A DNA stretch of 64,000 bases from Penium margaritaceum (GCA_023375785.1 SZWC01001605.1:31584-95583); one strand, 5' to 3'. Positions 34,031 through 46,146 are shown, numbered from the stretch's first letter. The notes: generated by a model not told the origin, from the letters alone. Translations and numbers: made by a program.

Positions 34031-35060
34031 ATTGTCGTCAAAACTAGAGCCCGAGGTACGGTGTGGAGACCACATACCGTACCACTCGCACAACCGCATG
34101 AATGATTGTCGCTCAAGGACACTGTGCAAGTAGGTTGACAGCAAAGGCAATGTCGGGTCGTGTGGTAGTGGCCAAGTATATCAAAGAGCCAATCCGGCGT
34201 AAGTACAGGGTCACATCCACTATGTCCCCAAGTTCTGCTCGATCATCCACCTTTAGAGCATTCTACCCGTCTGGTGTGATGGGGATGGAGGCTCTGGGAA
34301 CTACACCAAGTCAGCAAACCGCTCCCCAAAAACGGTGGCATAACGTGCCGGATGCAACAAGAGTGTTTTTCGCTGATGATCACGTACGATTTCCATTACG
34401 ATAAACACAGCTACAGGACTAAGGTCATTCATCCTGTAGGTGGCCTGAAGGACTGCCTTGGCCTCCTTCACGACCTCCATGGAAGGAGACACAATCAGGA
34501 GGTCATCCATGTAGACCAGGATGGTGGTGACGCTCTTAGCTGTCCGTCTGAGAAAGAGGGATTGGTCAATGCCACTCTGCACATAACCAGCACGTGTTAG
34601 TGTGCCGGTGATCTCTAAGTTCAAGCACTTGGATGACTGTTTCAAGTCGTATAAGGCCTTCCGCAAGCGCCAGACCTTGTCACCAATCTTGAATCCAGGT
34701 AGCTGAATTATCTAGATCTCCTCCTCTAAGGTGTCGTGGAGGAAGGCGTTGTTCACATCAATCTGGTGTAGCTCTTGGTGAGCAACAACCTCGAAAAGAG
34801 CATGAGCAGTGGTTGTGCGGCCAACGGGTGTGAAGGTGTCAGTGAAATCTACACCCTCAACTTGCGAGAATCCTTTGGCTATCAAGCAAATCTTGTAGCA
34901 ATCCAATGTGCCATCAGGTGTCACCTTCTTGTGAAAGATCGACATGGCCTATAGAGCCTTCCGTCCAAGCGAGAGGTCAACAAGCTTGTAGACCCGGTGC
35001 TCATCGATGGCTCTCAGCTCATCCTCACAAGTAGCACACTACAAGTCTACATCATGAGCT
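34031..35060 (-). pseudogene. Cop6 reverse transcriptase
   Basis: Segments include the RT N-terminus (ELRAIDEHRVYKLVDL), FHKKVTPDGTLDCYKICLIA, GFSQVEGVDFTDTFTPVG, HQIDVNNAFLHD, VWRLRKALYDLKQSS and the catalytic LVYMDDLLIVSPS, which is intact. TAG stops stand at about 34,940, 34,711 and 34,301. Further on TRPDIAFAVNLLAQC is readable after a frameshift. The RT core is thus well preserved between stops, and decay is recent compared with Cop2 or Cop3 but older than Cop8. Confidence 0.85.
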
Positions 35061-35483
35061 GAGAGTTCTTCCATCAACTTGTCTAGATCAGGTGTTGTCT
35101 AGGGAAAGCTCCGAGTGGCTAAGAAACATGCCTCTCGACTCGGTCTGACCACGACAAGGTCGGCTGTAGCATCGCAAGAAATTGAGAACTCTCCCGAGAC
35201 CAACTCGTGGCAAACAGGACATGCCGGATGCACCTCGGTATAGTCTGCCTAGACACTCAAGCCAAGGGCCTTGGTGCCAGGCTCGCCACTCTCAACAGTA
35301 CGAGTCAGGAATCTAGGCGCTGAGTCAACAGTGTGCAGAGTCCTAGAGGCCAGGGGTTGGAGAAGACCACCGAGCTCACGGGAATAGCCCAATGCATAGG
35401 TGTGTACCTCAGGCTGCAGAGAAGGCTGCTGGACCATAGCCAGGGGAAATAGGTACATGCACTAGAGTGGGTGTGATGGAGGG

Positions 35484-35665
35484 GACTGACACTAGCACGG
35501 GATCAGGTGTGCCAAAGGGGACCGACACAAGCATGGGATCGGGTGTGTCAAAAGGGGACCAACACTTGTACCGGATCAGGTAAGCCAGAGGGAACTGGCA
35601 CTGGCATAGGATCAAGTGTGTCACAGGGGACCAACAAGGGCACAGGATCAAGTGTATTTGAGGGG
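35484..35665. repeat. 36-bp minisatellite in the Cop6 integrase-RT linker
   Basis: Five tandem units of about 36 bp have the plus-strand type GGGACCGACACAAGCATGGG followed by ATCGGGTGTGTCAAAAG. On the minus strand each unit encodes about 12 residues of the type VPFGTPDPVLVS. The sequence is unrelated to the 36-bp array in Cop8, although period and location are the same. Confidence 0.85.
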
Positions 35666-35669
35666 TATG

Positions 35670-36850
35670 ACTCCGGCACGGGATCAAGCGGGCCATAGGA
35701 GACTAATGAGGCTACTGGACCCACAGCCACGATCGCCGGATTGTCCATAACCATAGATCGGACCACAGGTGAGGACGCCCAGACGGACCCATCCGCAGGA
35801 TTAGACTTCCCCATCTGTCGAGAGGCCACACAAGTAGGAACATGGTCGGTGGCCAGCGACAGAATGCTGGACAAGTCGCGATAGGTGAGGGCCTCACAGA
35901 AGAGAGCATCTTGAGACTCGACAATGCGATGGCGAACAGGGTCCCAAAAGCGCCAGGCCTTTGACCACGAGGAGTGTCGAGGAAGGTACACATGCCTCCC
36001 CGAGGTGAGATCTTTGACCCCTACTGCCCTTGGTGTACTAGTCACAGGCGAAGGACTCCCAAATGCGGGCGGGACTGAGATCAGCACGATGGTCAAACCA
36101 CAAATCCTACGGTGTGACATGGTCTGGAAGCGGACCATGCAGCAAGCGGTTCCAGACCCACGTCATGTAGGAGAAGCCCTCAAAGGCGAAGGACCCTGGA
36201 AGACCGCACTCAGATCACATAGCACGAACCGCATCCTCCATGGTGCGGTTCCAATGCTAAGACACACCATTCAGCTATGGTGTAGCAGGGACAGAGAGTT
36301 GGTGAAAAATATCGTGCTGAGCAAAGTAGGCATCCACCTCGCCTAAGAACTCACCACCACGATCCGAGCAGAACTTGTGCAAGGTGTGACGAGACTGATG
36401 CTCAGCCATCACAAGCCACAAGCAGATCGCTAGCGCGACATCACTCTTGTGCCAGAGGCTATAGACCCACCGCATCAGGGTGAGAACATATCGACCCTCA
36501 TCAAAGAAAGGCTCAACTTGGAGAGGACCGAGAAGGTCCGACGGGACGAACTCTTGTGGACGTAGTGCCCGGGAGGAGGAGTCAGAATAAGAGCAGCAAT
36601 GCGTCTTACCCTGGGCGCAAAAAAGACAATCTATCTTGGACAGCTTCTCAAACAAAGTCGTGTCAAGACCAAGGGCTGGCTGAGTTTGAATGAGCTTGGA
36701 CATAGTGTCCGAGTTCACATGGTAGAGGCAACGATGTAACAAGTGCTGGTGCTCAGGGAAGAGAGCACCAGTGACAAATACTCATGCAGAAGACAGAGGG
36801 AGGACAGAAACACAGGGAATGTAATGAGATACAATGTTGCCAGGGGCACC
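35670..36850 (-). pseudogene. Cop6 integrase and GAG-pre-integrase
   Basis: From right to left the reading shows LLHRCLYHVNSD and CLFCAQGKTHC (the HHCC zinc-binding region), PSDLLGPLQVEPFFDEGRYV (first catalytic Asp), KFCSDRGGEFLGE (second catalytic Asp), and after a frameshift the C-terminal WRFWDPVRHRIVESQDALF. The segment with the third catalytic residue is degenerate. Protease and pre-integrase are separated by the foreign insert at 36,857-37,674. Confidence 0.84.
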
Positions 36851-36856
36851 TCGAAC

Positions 36857-37674
36857 ATCGAAACATCGATGTTTACGTCGTTGTATTGATGTATTTTGAG
36901 ATTGTTACATCGAGATGGGTGCTTTGTATGCAGTTGTCTTGGAAATCAGGCCTTGAGTCTATGAACATCCAGTATCAATGTTACCAATAGTTTGAAACAC
37001 ACCTGTTCATAACCAGTCCGTAAAATGTTTGCTCTCCTCTCGCTTGACAGTTAAGCTGTCATAGCACGTGCAACTATAGCCTGCGAGGTATGGCTCGCAT
37101 GCTCCGGGGGGGATTTGCAACTTCGCGTCAATCTGACGATGCGTGATGAATTGCCAAACAAACCTTTTGGTTTACATCTGAAACACCAGGTTTGTTTTTT
37201 CTTCACCTCTATCTTTCAGTGTAACCATTTATGCCGCATCCCCTTCCGTCGGCCTGCACGTCAGTGTTGCCGCCTGTCCTCGCGGAGAACACGAGGACTG
37301 CCCGACTGACAGGTTACATTATGTTGCCTTTTTGTACATTTAATACTATCACAAACCGACTAAGGTTCTTCACGAACTTGACATGTATATCCCCGGTTTT
37401 TTAAATCCATGTGATGGGTCAAACCAGGCATCTGGTTTGTCGCATCAGTTGGACTAGCCCATGTAACTCGTACGTCGCTACCAACCACGTGGTCGGTGAG
37501 GTTTTTGCGGGACCTGCCAACTCGCTCGCAAGCCCACTCCGACGACAAGGTGAAACCACGGCATCGATGTTACATCGATGTATATCGACGTATCGATGCC
37601 GCGGTACAGGGATTACAACGGACCCCGGTGATAACGCCGGAGATACATGATAGAGGTCATCAACAACAAAGGTA
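36857..37674. mobile_element. Unidentified insertion of about 818 bp inside Cop6
   Basis: Copia sequence runs up to about 36,852 and resumes at about 37,680. CGAAC stands at both borders (36,852-36,856 and 37,675-37,679), a candidate 5-bp target duplication. The insert contains ATCGAT-centred palindromes near both ends: AAACATCGATGTTT at 36,861-36,874, and CGGCATCGAT with its complement ATCGATGCCG near 37,558-37,601. It has no coding capacity I can recognise. Class unknown; a solo LTR or a MITE are possible. Confidence 0.55.
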
Positions 37675-37679
37675 CGAAC

Positions 37680-37995
37680 CACGATGGCACATGTGTTAGA
37701 GCAGTCATTATGGTACAGTCATCAGAGTGCTCAATAGTGAGACCCATCTGGTGCATGCACGAACAGAGAGCAGGCTGAGCTCAAGAGTAGGGACAAAGAG
37801 TACATCATAAATGTACAAGGGGCCAGATGGACCATCAAACCACACAACCCCAACTCCCTACTCAGGCAACGATTGGCCACACCCTGTACAAACGGACCAA
37901 ACGGACGTAACGAAACCAAGCACAACAAAGTCACTACGATAACATGTCATGTGATGGGTAGCACCAGTCAATGATTCAAGTGCCACTCGGCTCAC
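37680..37995 (-). pseudogene. Cop6 protease remnant
   Basis: It reads FVVLGFVTSVWSVCTGCGQS with GVGVVWFDGPSGPLYIHDVL and FVPTLELSLLSV, the copia protease. The active-site block is disrupted by a TGA at a Trp position and a small deletion after Ile-Ile-Asp, leaving THHMT in another frame. Confidence 0.78.
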
Positions 37996-38800
37996 AACAA
38001 GTCGTCGACATTAAGCAACATGCCACAGAACACTCTACCTCTGCTGGACGCGTAGCAGAGGACTCAAGACAACGAGGAATAGCACGGATCAGTGACTCAT
38101 CAAGGGCGAGTCGTAGAGGACGACTGACTCGCCTGAGGGCAACCTCAGGCTCGGGCGATGGTGGACGGGGGATAGGGAGCCCACGAGTGAGATAAACGCC
38201 ACCAAATGTGAATGTTCCTAAATGACATACCTAATCCTCACGGCGAGAAGGTTGCAAAGTGACAGGCTGTGACCCTAAACGTTTCTCACGGATGCACAAG
38301 CACACGAATTGTGTGCACGAATCTCGTGCTCGCGTGTCATCCTCTATCTCCTCCTCATCTTGTGTGTCAACCTGTGATGAGGAGTGCTGAGGCCACGGTG
38401 CTGTGTGGGGTGTAGATTGCTAAACCGGTTGTACAACTCTATAAGATCCTCATGGTGGCTGTTCTGAGGCCCCCAAACAACCCCGTAGTAACTCCGTGAT
38501 CTCCTACAACGCGTCAGATTATCGCTGCTACTATCGGCACATCTCACGATCGACAATGCTTGACGATCACGAGTGACTGCGACCGTGGACTCATAATGGC
38601 CGAAGAGGCGGGGTCTCCTAGCCCCTTTTCCTTGTCATGCACTTGCCGCATCGTATTGCTCAGTATGCGGTCAAGTGTCAAAATTCTCCAAACAGGAAAC
38701 CGACATCGTTTCTCGAGAAGTCCAAACGTTGAGATGTATGGATGTTTTGACCTCAAAAATACTGACGTCAACACAACTGATGATGATGCAAGTGGTTTTA
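37996..38800 (-). pseudogene. Cop6 gag remnant
   Basis: By position this is gag. A Pro/Ser-rich piece around 38,150-38,200 resembles the Cop8 gag tail, and no zinc knuckle is preserved. Most of gag appears deleted or too diverged to read. Confidence 0.45.
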
Positions 38801-39029
38801 TGGTAGCGGAAAAATGATAGTGTTTTTATGCAAGCGTATTTTACGCCAACGGTTTTTTTTTAAGTCACGTGGACTCTGCATGATAAGTGAGGGTGATAGC
38901 GTCACCCCCTGCTCGCTACTGCGTAGGGACTACGCAACCCTCCGTAGCATTTGCGCAGTGCTCCGCAGGTTCTAGGTAGCTATGCAAGAGTGATTCATAG
39001 CACATTAGTGCACAACAACACTGCGGAAG

Positions 39030-39200
39030 CTTGCTGCTGCTGCTGCTGCTACCACCGCCACTGTTGTTGCGTTACTACTGCTCCTTCTGTCGCCACTATT
39101 ACGTTGTTGTTACTGCTCGTGATTATTGACGTCGTGTTTGTTGCAAGCTACTGTTGCCTCTGCGCACTGCCACTACTCGAAGCTGCTGGCGCAAGCTACT
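39030..39200. repeat. CTG/GCC-rich leader tract of Cop6
   Basis: A short, decayed trinucleotide-rich stretch (GCTGCTGCTGCTGCTACC and similar) lies between gag and the inverted-repeat-bounded leader segment. It is comparable with the longer tracts of Cop7 and Cop8. Confidence 0.6.
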
Positions 39201-39222
39201 ACGACCTGATTCTCCCTTTTTT

Positions 39223-40088
39223 GGGTTACATAGTAACCCTTTTACAATCGGTTTCTCCTGCAGAAAAAAAAAAATTGTGACTGGTCAGAGATGCGGACGG
39301 AGGCTGTTTTTTTTGTAGAATTTAATGTTGTTTTCTCCCTCTGTCGCTCCTCCTAACCCCCAACCTTCCTGGTTTCACGGAACTGGTCGTCATGGCCAGC
39401 TAGTGAGCCTCGTGAACCCGGGCTCTAACAGGGTCAAATGGAAGGAATAACACAAGGAAATCTGCCATTGTCATAAAACAAAGGAACTTAAGCAAAATTG
39501 GTTTATAAAAGTGCTATAATATTTTTGATAATACTGGTAACATTCAATTTTCAATGGAAGTGGACAAAGATCATCTTGTGTTTGTGTTTTCCGTAAGAAA
39601 CGTGTCAAACTAGCATACAAATTCATATTCCTTCATTCTATTTTTATCTACTTTTGCCAGCTTATTTGAAAAAGAAGAAGAAATTATATTTAGGGTTCTC
39701 GTTCAATTTCTTGGTTTATTCCTTCACATCATTGTCCATTAGAAATATGTTTTGATGTCGAGGTGAATGTGATTTCATTCTTGGCAGACAAAGAAAGGAG
39801 AAAAACAGGTGGAACTGCCATCTTTAGAGTGAAAATTACAGTTTTTTCCCTTCTTGCATTATAACTCTTTGACAGTCTGTTTCAATGAAATGAGGTGAGG
39901 ACTATTTTTTAGTATCCTCGGTACTTTTGTAAACCACAAATTAAAGACGATGTATGTACGATGTGTATGATGTATGTAGTACAGTATAATGGCACTCCTT
40001 CCATTATGTGATCCAGACTGGAAGCAATTATCCGATCTCTCTGAAGGCATTTTAATACGAATACTTTTGCTTGGTTACTATGTAACCC
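39223..40088. repeat. Leader segment of Cop6 bounded by 16-bp perfect inverted repeats
   Basis: GGGTTACATAGTAACC at 39,223-39,238 and its exact reverse complement at 40,073-40,088 enclose 834 bp of AT-rich sequence. The right repeat is followed by the hairpin TGCACGCTTTGCGTGCA. A homologous segment occupies the same position in Cop7 (45,101-46,146). No coding region is visible. It may be an inverted-repeat DNA transposon fixed in a common ancestor or a conserved leader structure. Confidence 0.75.
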
Positions 40089-40375
40089 TATGCACGCTTT
40101 GCGTGCAACACCTGCCTCTTGTTTCTCTTTTTTCTTGTTTTGTACAGATGGACAGCCAGACACGGCTGCTGCGACCACCCGGTATTGTTGCTACTGCTCG
40201 CCGTGGCTGCTGGAGCTAATACCACAACTCACCTGGTGTTATGGTGGGGATTGCGTGGTGGTATCACTGCTATAAAAGGCTGTGACAGGTCCGAGGATAC
40301 GGCGACGACGTTGACTCTCATTAATGTTGCCGGTGATGTGTCTCTACGGTGCATCTCAGTGAGAGAGGTCTCGCT

Positions 40376-40387
40376 GCTCTGATATCA
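40376..40387 (-). other. Cop6 tRNA-iMet primer binding site
   Basis: GCTCTGATATCA matches the initiator-Met tRNA 3' end GCTCTGATACCA at 11 of 12 positions and directly adjoins the 5' LTR at 40,388. Confidence 0.85.
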
Positions 40388-40920
40388 TGAGAAATTGGAA
40401 GCTTCCTAACCTTGCTACTACTGACGTGGTGACACTGTCCATTCAGCTGGCGCACTAGCAAGCAATCAGCTGCAAGAAATAGCGAGGGTCAGACTAGGGA
40501 GACGAGCAAAGTCTCATAAGCTCATATAGCTTAGTAATGAAGAGAGAGATCACAACTGACAAGAACATAGCATAAATACCTGTTGCGGCGCACGGCACGT
40601 GACCCACGCCACAATGCGAGTTTGTCCGAAAACCGGCCCAAAACCACTATTTTGTGCGGAACTCTGTGTCCACGCATCCAAACGCAGCACCGTATAAACC
40701 CAAAGCTGTAGATTCTCAAGCCAAACGCTACGATTGGTCATACGCATAGGTCCAGCATCCATCAAGGGACAGACGATGCAAAACATGCAAATCGTGCTCA
40801 AAATCCAGTCCACTAAGAAAACTCTAGCGACAACAGAAAAGCTGCAAAGCATCCAAGAAAGCAACGGGGATGTCGTGGCAGCTATCTAGCAACTGCTGGT
40901 GGGTGGAACCACCACTCGTC
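40388..40920 (-). repeat. Cop6 5' LTR, inner part (completed by 57,026-57,134)
   Basis: Homologous to the left 533 or so bases of the 3' LTR. The break at 40,920 is the Cop7 insertion. TCGTC (40,916-40,920) is repeated at 57,021-57,025, after which the LTR resumes and ends CACATCACAACA at 57,134. Confidence 0.9.
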
Positions 40921-41589
40921 AATTGGAAATAATTTTTAGGGCATGCAGGCCCATGCAATAACGAACATGAGCTCTGTGTGTGAGTGCGATGCAAGACGAC
41001 AAGAATTTGGCTAAGTCTGGAACGCTGAATGTAAAGAACAAGGAGAGAGTACAAATGAGCCCCTAGCGGGCTTAAGTACCGGCGCCGGCAGCTAGCCGCA
41101 CCGGGCCCCGTCACCCCCGCTGAGCCCAAACGAGTCAGCGGGGAGAACACACTGCGTACACCATGATAACAATAACGGTGGTCTCCTCGAGGCACTGGAA
41201 CAGCTATCCGAGTGCCCGGGTCTCAACCACCGAGAAAATAGGAGCAGTGTCAGAAAATCTCAGAATCAACGTCCAGACATCACACACGGCTTTCCGAACA
41301 TCGGAAGCACTAGTACAGCCACCGGGTCTCCTCGTCGCACCGGTATAGTCCACCGGGTGCGCGGGTCTCAACCCACCGAGAAAACTCTCCTAGCTCCCGA
41401 CAAGCCCAAAGGGCTACCAGAACGCATCGACCGCGTCTCGCCGGTAATGTCGTACGTGCTGGAGAAGTCTCGGTACAGTCCGGAGGCCCGTCGTGTCGTC
41501 ATGCCCTCCTCTATCATATACCCCAAATGTGGGTATATCGGTAAACTAACGGTGTCGGTCGAGATGGGTGGAAGCCACACAAACCAACA
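40921..41589 (-). repeat. Cop7 3' LTR
   Basis: 669 bp, from AATTGGAAATAATTTTTAGG to CACACAAACCAACA on the plus strand. It aligns with the split 5' LTR with a modest number of differences, fewer than Cop6 and more than Cop8 by eye. A pure-purine tract, GCCAGGGGGAG on the minus strand, follows at 41,590-41,600. A short (CA)n run lies further inside at about 41,690-41,722. Confidence 0.92.
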
Positions 41590-41600
41590 CTCCCCCTGGC
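41590..41600 (-). other. Cop7 polypurine tract
   Basis: GCCAGGGGGAG on the minus strand, directly before the TGTTGG start of the 3' LTR. Confidence 0.85.
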
Positions 41601-41680
41601 TGACATAGCCGTCCACGCCAGAACGAATGAACGAAGGCATGGGACAACAATGTATGGCAAGCCATAATATGCATGAGTGG

Positions 41681-41722
<42 letters not shown>

Positions 41723-41919
41723 ACATATCTGCTATCCATCTAGGGTCTCCCTGGACACTGGCACAGCCCACCAAGTGTCTGGGTCTCGACCATGAGAGGA
41801 GTGATGCGCACGCACACAAACCAGGGCCCGGGTCTCCATCATGTAGGGATAGCTCCCCCTGTCACGTGCAAGTCGGCTCCCTCCCTCAAAGACGGAGTGG
41901 TGTCTCCGGCTACGACTCC

Positions 41920-44900
41920 TCACGTCGCAGCTGCATCATCTGGGGTGTACCAGTCCTCGCGTGACTGCCAAGGGTCCCAACTCACAGTCTCTCCTGCCTC
42001 CGCACTGTCGCGATGCATTATTGTACGCCGGAGGAACGGGAATGGGTGAGCAGCACGCCTGCATGGATGAAGAGGCAGAGCTGGCCTCCGATACGGGATA
42101 GCACACCCTGAGACACGAGGGTGTACTGCCAGAAGAGGAGAGCTGGAGCGACGAACCGGATCACCACTCGTGGATGAAGATGACGATAGGACAGGTGAGT
42201 CGGGTGGATGAAAGTGCGTGATGCCAGTAGTAGAAGGAGGAGCGATGATGGGGTCGACAGGAGCAAGGATGGCGGAAGCCGAAGACACGCTCACCTCTCC
42301 TATAATAGTGTCCCCAACGGACGTCATACTCTGAGCTCGTACAAGATCCTCCCCGGGTATAGGTGTGCCAGATGCTGGTGGCGGAAGGCTCTTGCCGATA
42401 CCATTGATGCTGCCCTCCTCTGAGAATCGCTCACGCGCTGCCATCATCTCCCGCTGCAGCATCACTACACGCTCCTGCAGGTCAACGTAATCTGCCTCAG
42501 ACATGTGGAGGCGGCCCACGTCTACCTCGCGTAGCATGAACTCTGCCTCACTGGATGCTGCACATGCAGACTGTAGAACTCGCAAGTATAGCTCTATCTG
42601 CATCTCTGCTACTGAAGACGATGGAGCCGGTGCTACTGCATCCTCCTGGGGGTCAACTAAACTCGCAATGTACTCAGATGCTGCATCATCGTATGCAGCT
42701 GCAGGTGTCGCATCCACACCACAGCTTGTGTCTGTCATACGAGGAGTGAGCAGCCGCATGCCGAGAGAGAAGGAGAAGGAGGAGTCTTCAGGGTCTGTGG
42801 AGCATGTAGAAATGTCGTCCGTGCAGGTACTACCACTCTCAGCGTCCATGTGATTAGCAAGGTCACCAGCAGGTGAACACGAAGGGGCAGAACTGAGCTC
42901 CTGCTGACGAGGTGGCTCCATCTGCGTGTAGGGATCTGCACCACTGTCCTCAACTGCCGCCGTAGTGGACACAGGTGTGCAGGGCTCCGGCTCGATAATG
43001 TCCGTCAAGGCGACCAACAAGCGCAGCTGGCGCTCACGCACTGTCTCGCCGCGAAGGCTGGTCGCTGCCACCTGCTCAATAATGGAGTGTAGACCACCAT
43101 CTGACTCCATCAAGTATGTCGCTGCTCCGTCGTGGGTACGGGAATGCGGAGACTGTAGGAACATGGATGACTCCTCACGTTGAAGCTGGTCCTCATGTAC
43201 CGTAGATGAGACGGAGGAGCCTGCTGTGTCTGCTGTACCATATATCCCAGCGATGTCTCTCAGAACTGCTGCTCTCAAGAATGCCTCAATCTCCAAAAGA
43301 CCAACCGGCCGACTCTGCTCATGCACTGCAACTGCTGTCATACTGGTATGAATCGCGTGCGCTAACGCCCCCGGAGATCGCTGTGGGGTATCCCGATCCG
43401 CCCGGGACTCCTGTCCCACCGCCAGGCCGCTACCGGTCAGAGTCGCAAGTGGCACCGCAAAGACACGCGGGACCTGCACTCCTCCTGATGCAACCTGCTG
43501 CTGCAGAATGTCCGACTGCTGCCCCAGCGTAGATGTCGAAATCGATGACATACATGTCTCAATCCCTGCAATCTCCGCCAGACTGGTGTGACCCTGCTGC
43601 ACACACTCTCTCCAAAGTCCGGCAGACGCATCCCGATCCATACGCGACTCATGTGCCGTCGCTGGGCCTCCACCGGTCAGAGCCGCGAGTGGCACCGCCC
43701 AAGTACGTCGTGTCTGCGCTCCTCGTGATGTCGTGTGCTGCTATGGAAGATCTCGATCCAACCTGGACGATGAAAGGCAACTCTCCACCATGAACGCCAT
43801 GTCGGGGTCAGACTCCACGCCATGTGATGTCACCGTATCATATGAGTCTGCCTGAGCTGACGCTCGGACAGCACGGCCCGGCGCGAGTGCGGATCCTGTC
43901 GCTACTGTCACATCACGCAATGCGCGGTGACCACACTCCCCCTCGACATGTACAGCAACAGAGGTCGAGGAGGTCGAGGATGTATCAACACCGGCGCGAG
44001 CACGCCGTGCAGAGCGCTGACGCCGACGTCGCTGAGTCACTCGACTGGAACGACTGCATGAAGGCATGTCATCGCGAGATGGCGTCGTGGTCGCAGAGTG
44101 AAGGATCGACAGGATGGCGGCAGCCTGGGACTCGCTGGCAGGTGTAGCTGAAGGTACACCATTGGATGAGGAAGGAGGAGAGGATAGAGGAGATGTGATC
44201 GAAGAGGCCGTCGACAAGCGAGTAGCAGAAGCACGCTCAGTGGCGACGAGGTCACAAAGCCGCTGCACCGTCTGCCAGAGGCAGTGGATCTCGGCGAATA
44301 TGCTCGCCAAAGGTCCAGCTAGGGGATCTACCAACGCCGGTAGATCCGTATGCTGTGGAGGACGCAGGCTCGGATGAGGCTGTAGCCAAGGTGGATGCCA
44401 GCCGGGAGGGCGCATCCAACAGCGACGCCAACCATGACGTCCATCACCACAATAGTAGCAATCAAACGCGCAGGGCGCCTGCTCAGATGTCCGCGCACTC
44501 ATCTCGTGTGCTGGACAATGGATAGGTACAGAGGGCACCTACTCCCGGTGGTAAACACCAAGCCACGGGAGAGAACGAGGCCAGTAGGTACAGTCACTCC
44601 TGGAGGTCACGACGTCCGGGTCAGCAAACGTGACCAGACGGACGAGCTGCACTACCACGGCGCGCCCGAGGAACTACACTCTGACTAACTGCGGCCACTG
44701 ATGCTGCTGCCACTAATAGAGCGAAGACTGCTCCAAGACTAGAAGGGGTGGCGGCTGCAGGTGTGGCTGCTGCTACAAGCGGTAGACAACCCAGCCCTCG
44801 GAGAAGGTAAGACTCGAATCGGCCGTCGATCCTACAGGGTGAAGTGCGCGCGACAGTCCACGGGCCCCATGAAGACGCCGGTCCAGGACGCGTCTTGAAG

Positions 44901-44976
44901 CGGAGATCGCTGCTGACGACAGTCCGCTGTCGGCTCTGAAGGCGAAAGTGCAAGCTCTCGCGCAGCCGTCCCACTA
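41920..44976 (-). pseudogene. Cop7 long frame: zinc-knuckle (gag-like) protein without pol
   Basis: A single frame runs from about 44,976 to TGA at 41,920-41,922, interrupted only by TAG: 43,741, 44,539, 44,674, 44,713, 44,773 and 44,974 (first plus-strand base of each). A knuckle CYYCGDGRHGWRRC (CX2CX4HX4C, intact) lies at about 44,420-44,460. Upstream is a QQPHLQPPPL stretch like the Cop8 gag N-terminus. Downstream comes a Ser/Thr-rich region and a two-fold internal repeat (AVPLAALTGGG and AVPLATLTGSG units near 43,690 and 43,450). The C-terminal 400 residues are acidic and Ser/Pro-rich with LQERVVMLQREMMAARERF, a likely coiled coil. I recognise no protease, integrase or RT. The true start is unknown. 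A structural or RNA-binding role is inferred from the knuckle alone. Confidence 0.7.
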
Positions 44977-45100
44977 AGTAGTCGTCGACACGCCACAGCC
45001 TGATGCTGCTATTGCAGCTATGAAAGCTGCTGCTACTGCGGCGGTGGTAGTTGGAAGATTATCCCTTTTTTTTTCTTGGCCCACGGCCACCCCCTTTTTT

Positions 45101-46146
45101 GGGTTACATAGTAACCTATTACAATTGGTTCGTGGCCAAAAGATGCTCCAAGAAAATCGTGATTGGTGGATGAGTTATTTTTCTGACACATCCACCAATC
45201 AGGGTGCAAGAATCAGTCGGACTGTATGCCCCCTTATGTCCGCGGACGCCTAGCTGAGGTCGGCCCAGAAGAAAAAAATCACGGACATCGACCTAAATGT
45301 CCGGACAGACCCCAGATAGTACGGAATGACAAGTCCGACGCCAAGAGAAAAGGGTAAGGACTGTACGTTTAGGCCCTCCAGTCCATTAGCGAGCAAAATT
45401 TAATATTATTTTTTCTCTCTATGTTGCTCCTCCTTGGCCTCGCCTTATCCTGTTTCACGGAACTGGTCGTCATGCTAAACTATTGAGACTCGTGAACCCG
45501 GCTTCAAACAGGGTCAAAATGCAACTGAAAGAAAAGAAATTCAACCACCGTCATACAAGAAGGTAAATAAACTAAATTCTGCCTATGATAACGTCATCTT
45601 ATTTTATATAGCAAAAGGAAACATTCAAAATCCATCCAAATTCGTCAAGATCATGTTTTGTTTAGTGATGTTCATAACATACGTGTGAAACTTGCATGTT
45701 CACAATATAAGAACAAATTAATCTCATTTAAATTAATTAATAATCAGATAAAACCATATTAATAAAAAAGATAAGAAATGCATTTTGAGGTTCTTGAATA
45801 TGTTGGTGAATTTTTATACATAATACTATATTGTCAAGCGCATCCATTCAATCTTTTGTTCTGTTTTTTTTGTGCTTTTACATTCACACAAGCTAGAAAA
45901 AATCTAGCGCAGCTTGATGTAATTTAGGAAGAGTTCGCCCAAACCATACACAATGGGCGAACAAAAAAAATAGATTGAACGAATTCGGGTGATAGTTTGG
46001 CAGTCGATTTACAACCAGCTTTGGTTTCCATGGATGAATTAATTTCTCATGGCAAACCTTCCATTATGTGGTCCGGATTGCGAGCAATTATTTAGCCTCT
46101 TAAGAGATCCCAATATGAATACTTTTGCTCTGATACTATGTAACCC
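45101..46146. repeat. Cop7 leader segment homologous to that of Cop6
   Basis: It begins GGGTTACATAGTAACC (45,101-45,116) and ends with a mutated inverted copy TGATACTATGTAACCC (46,131-46,146), followed by the same hairpin TGCACGCTTTGCGTGCA as in Cop6. Internal blocks match Cop6 39,350-39,480 and 39,985-40,090 (for example TTTCACGGAACTGGTCGTCATG). Outside the inverted repeats the flanks are also alike, so the segment was inherited together with its surroundings. Confidence 0.75.
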
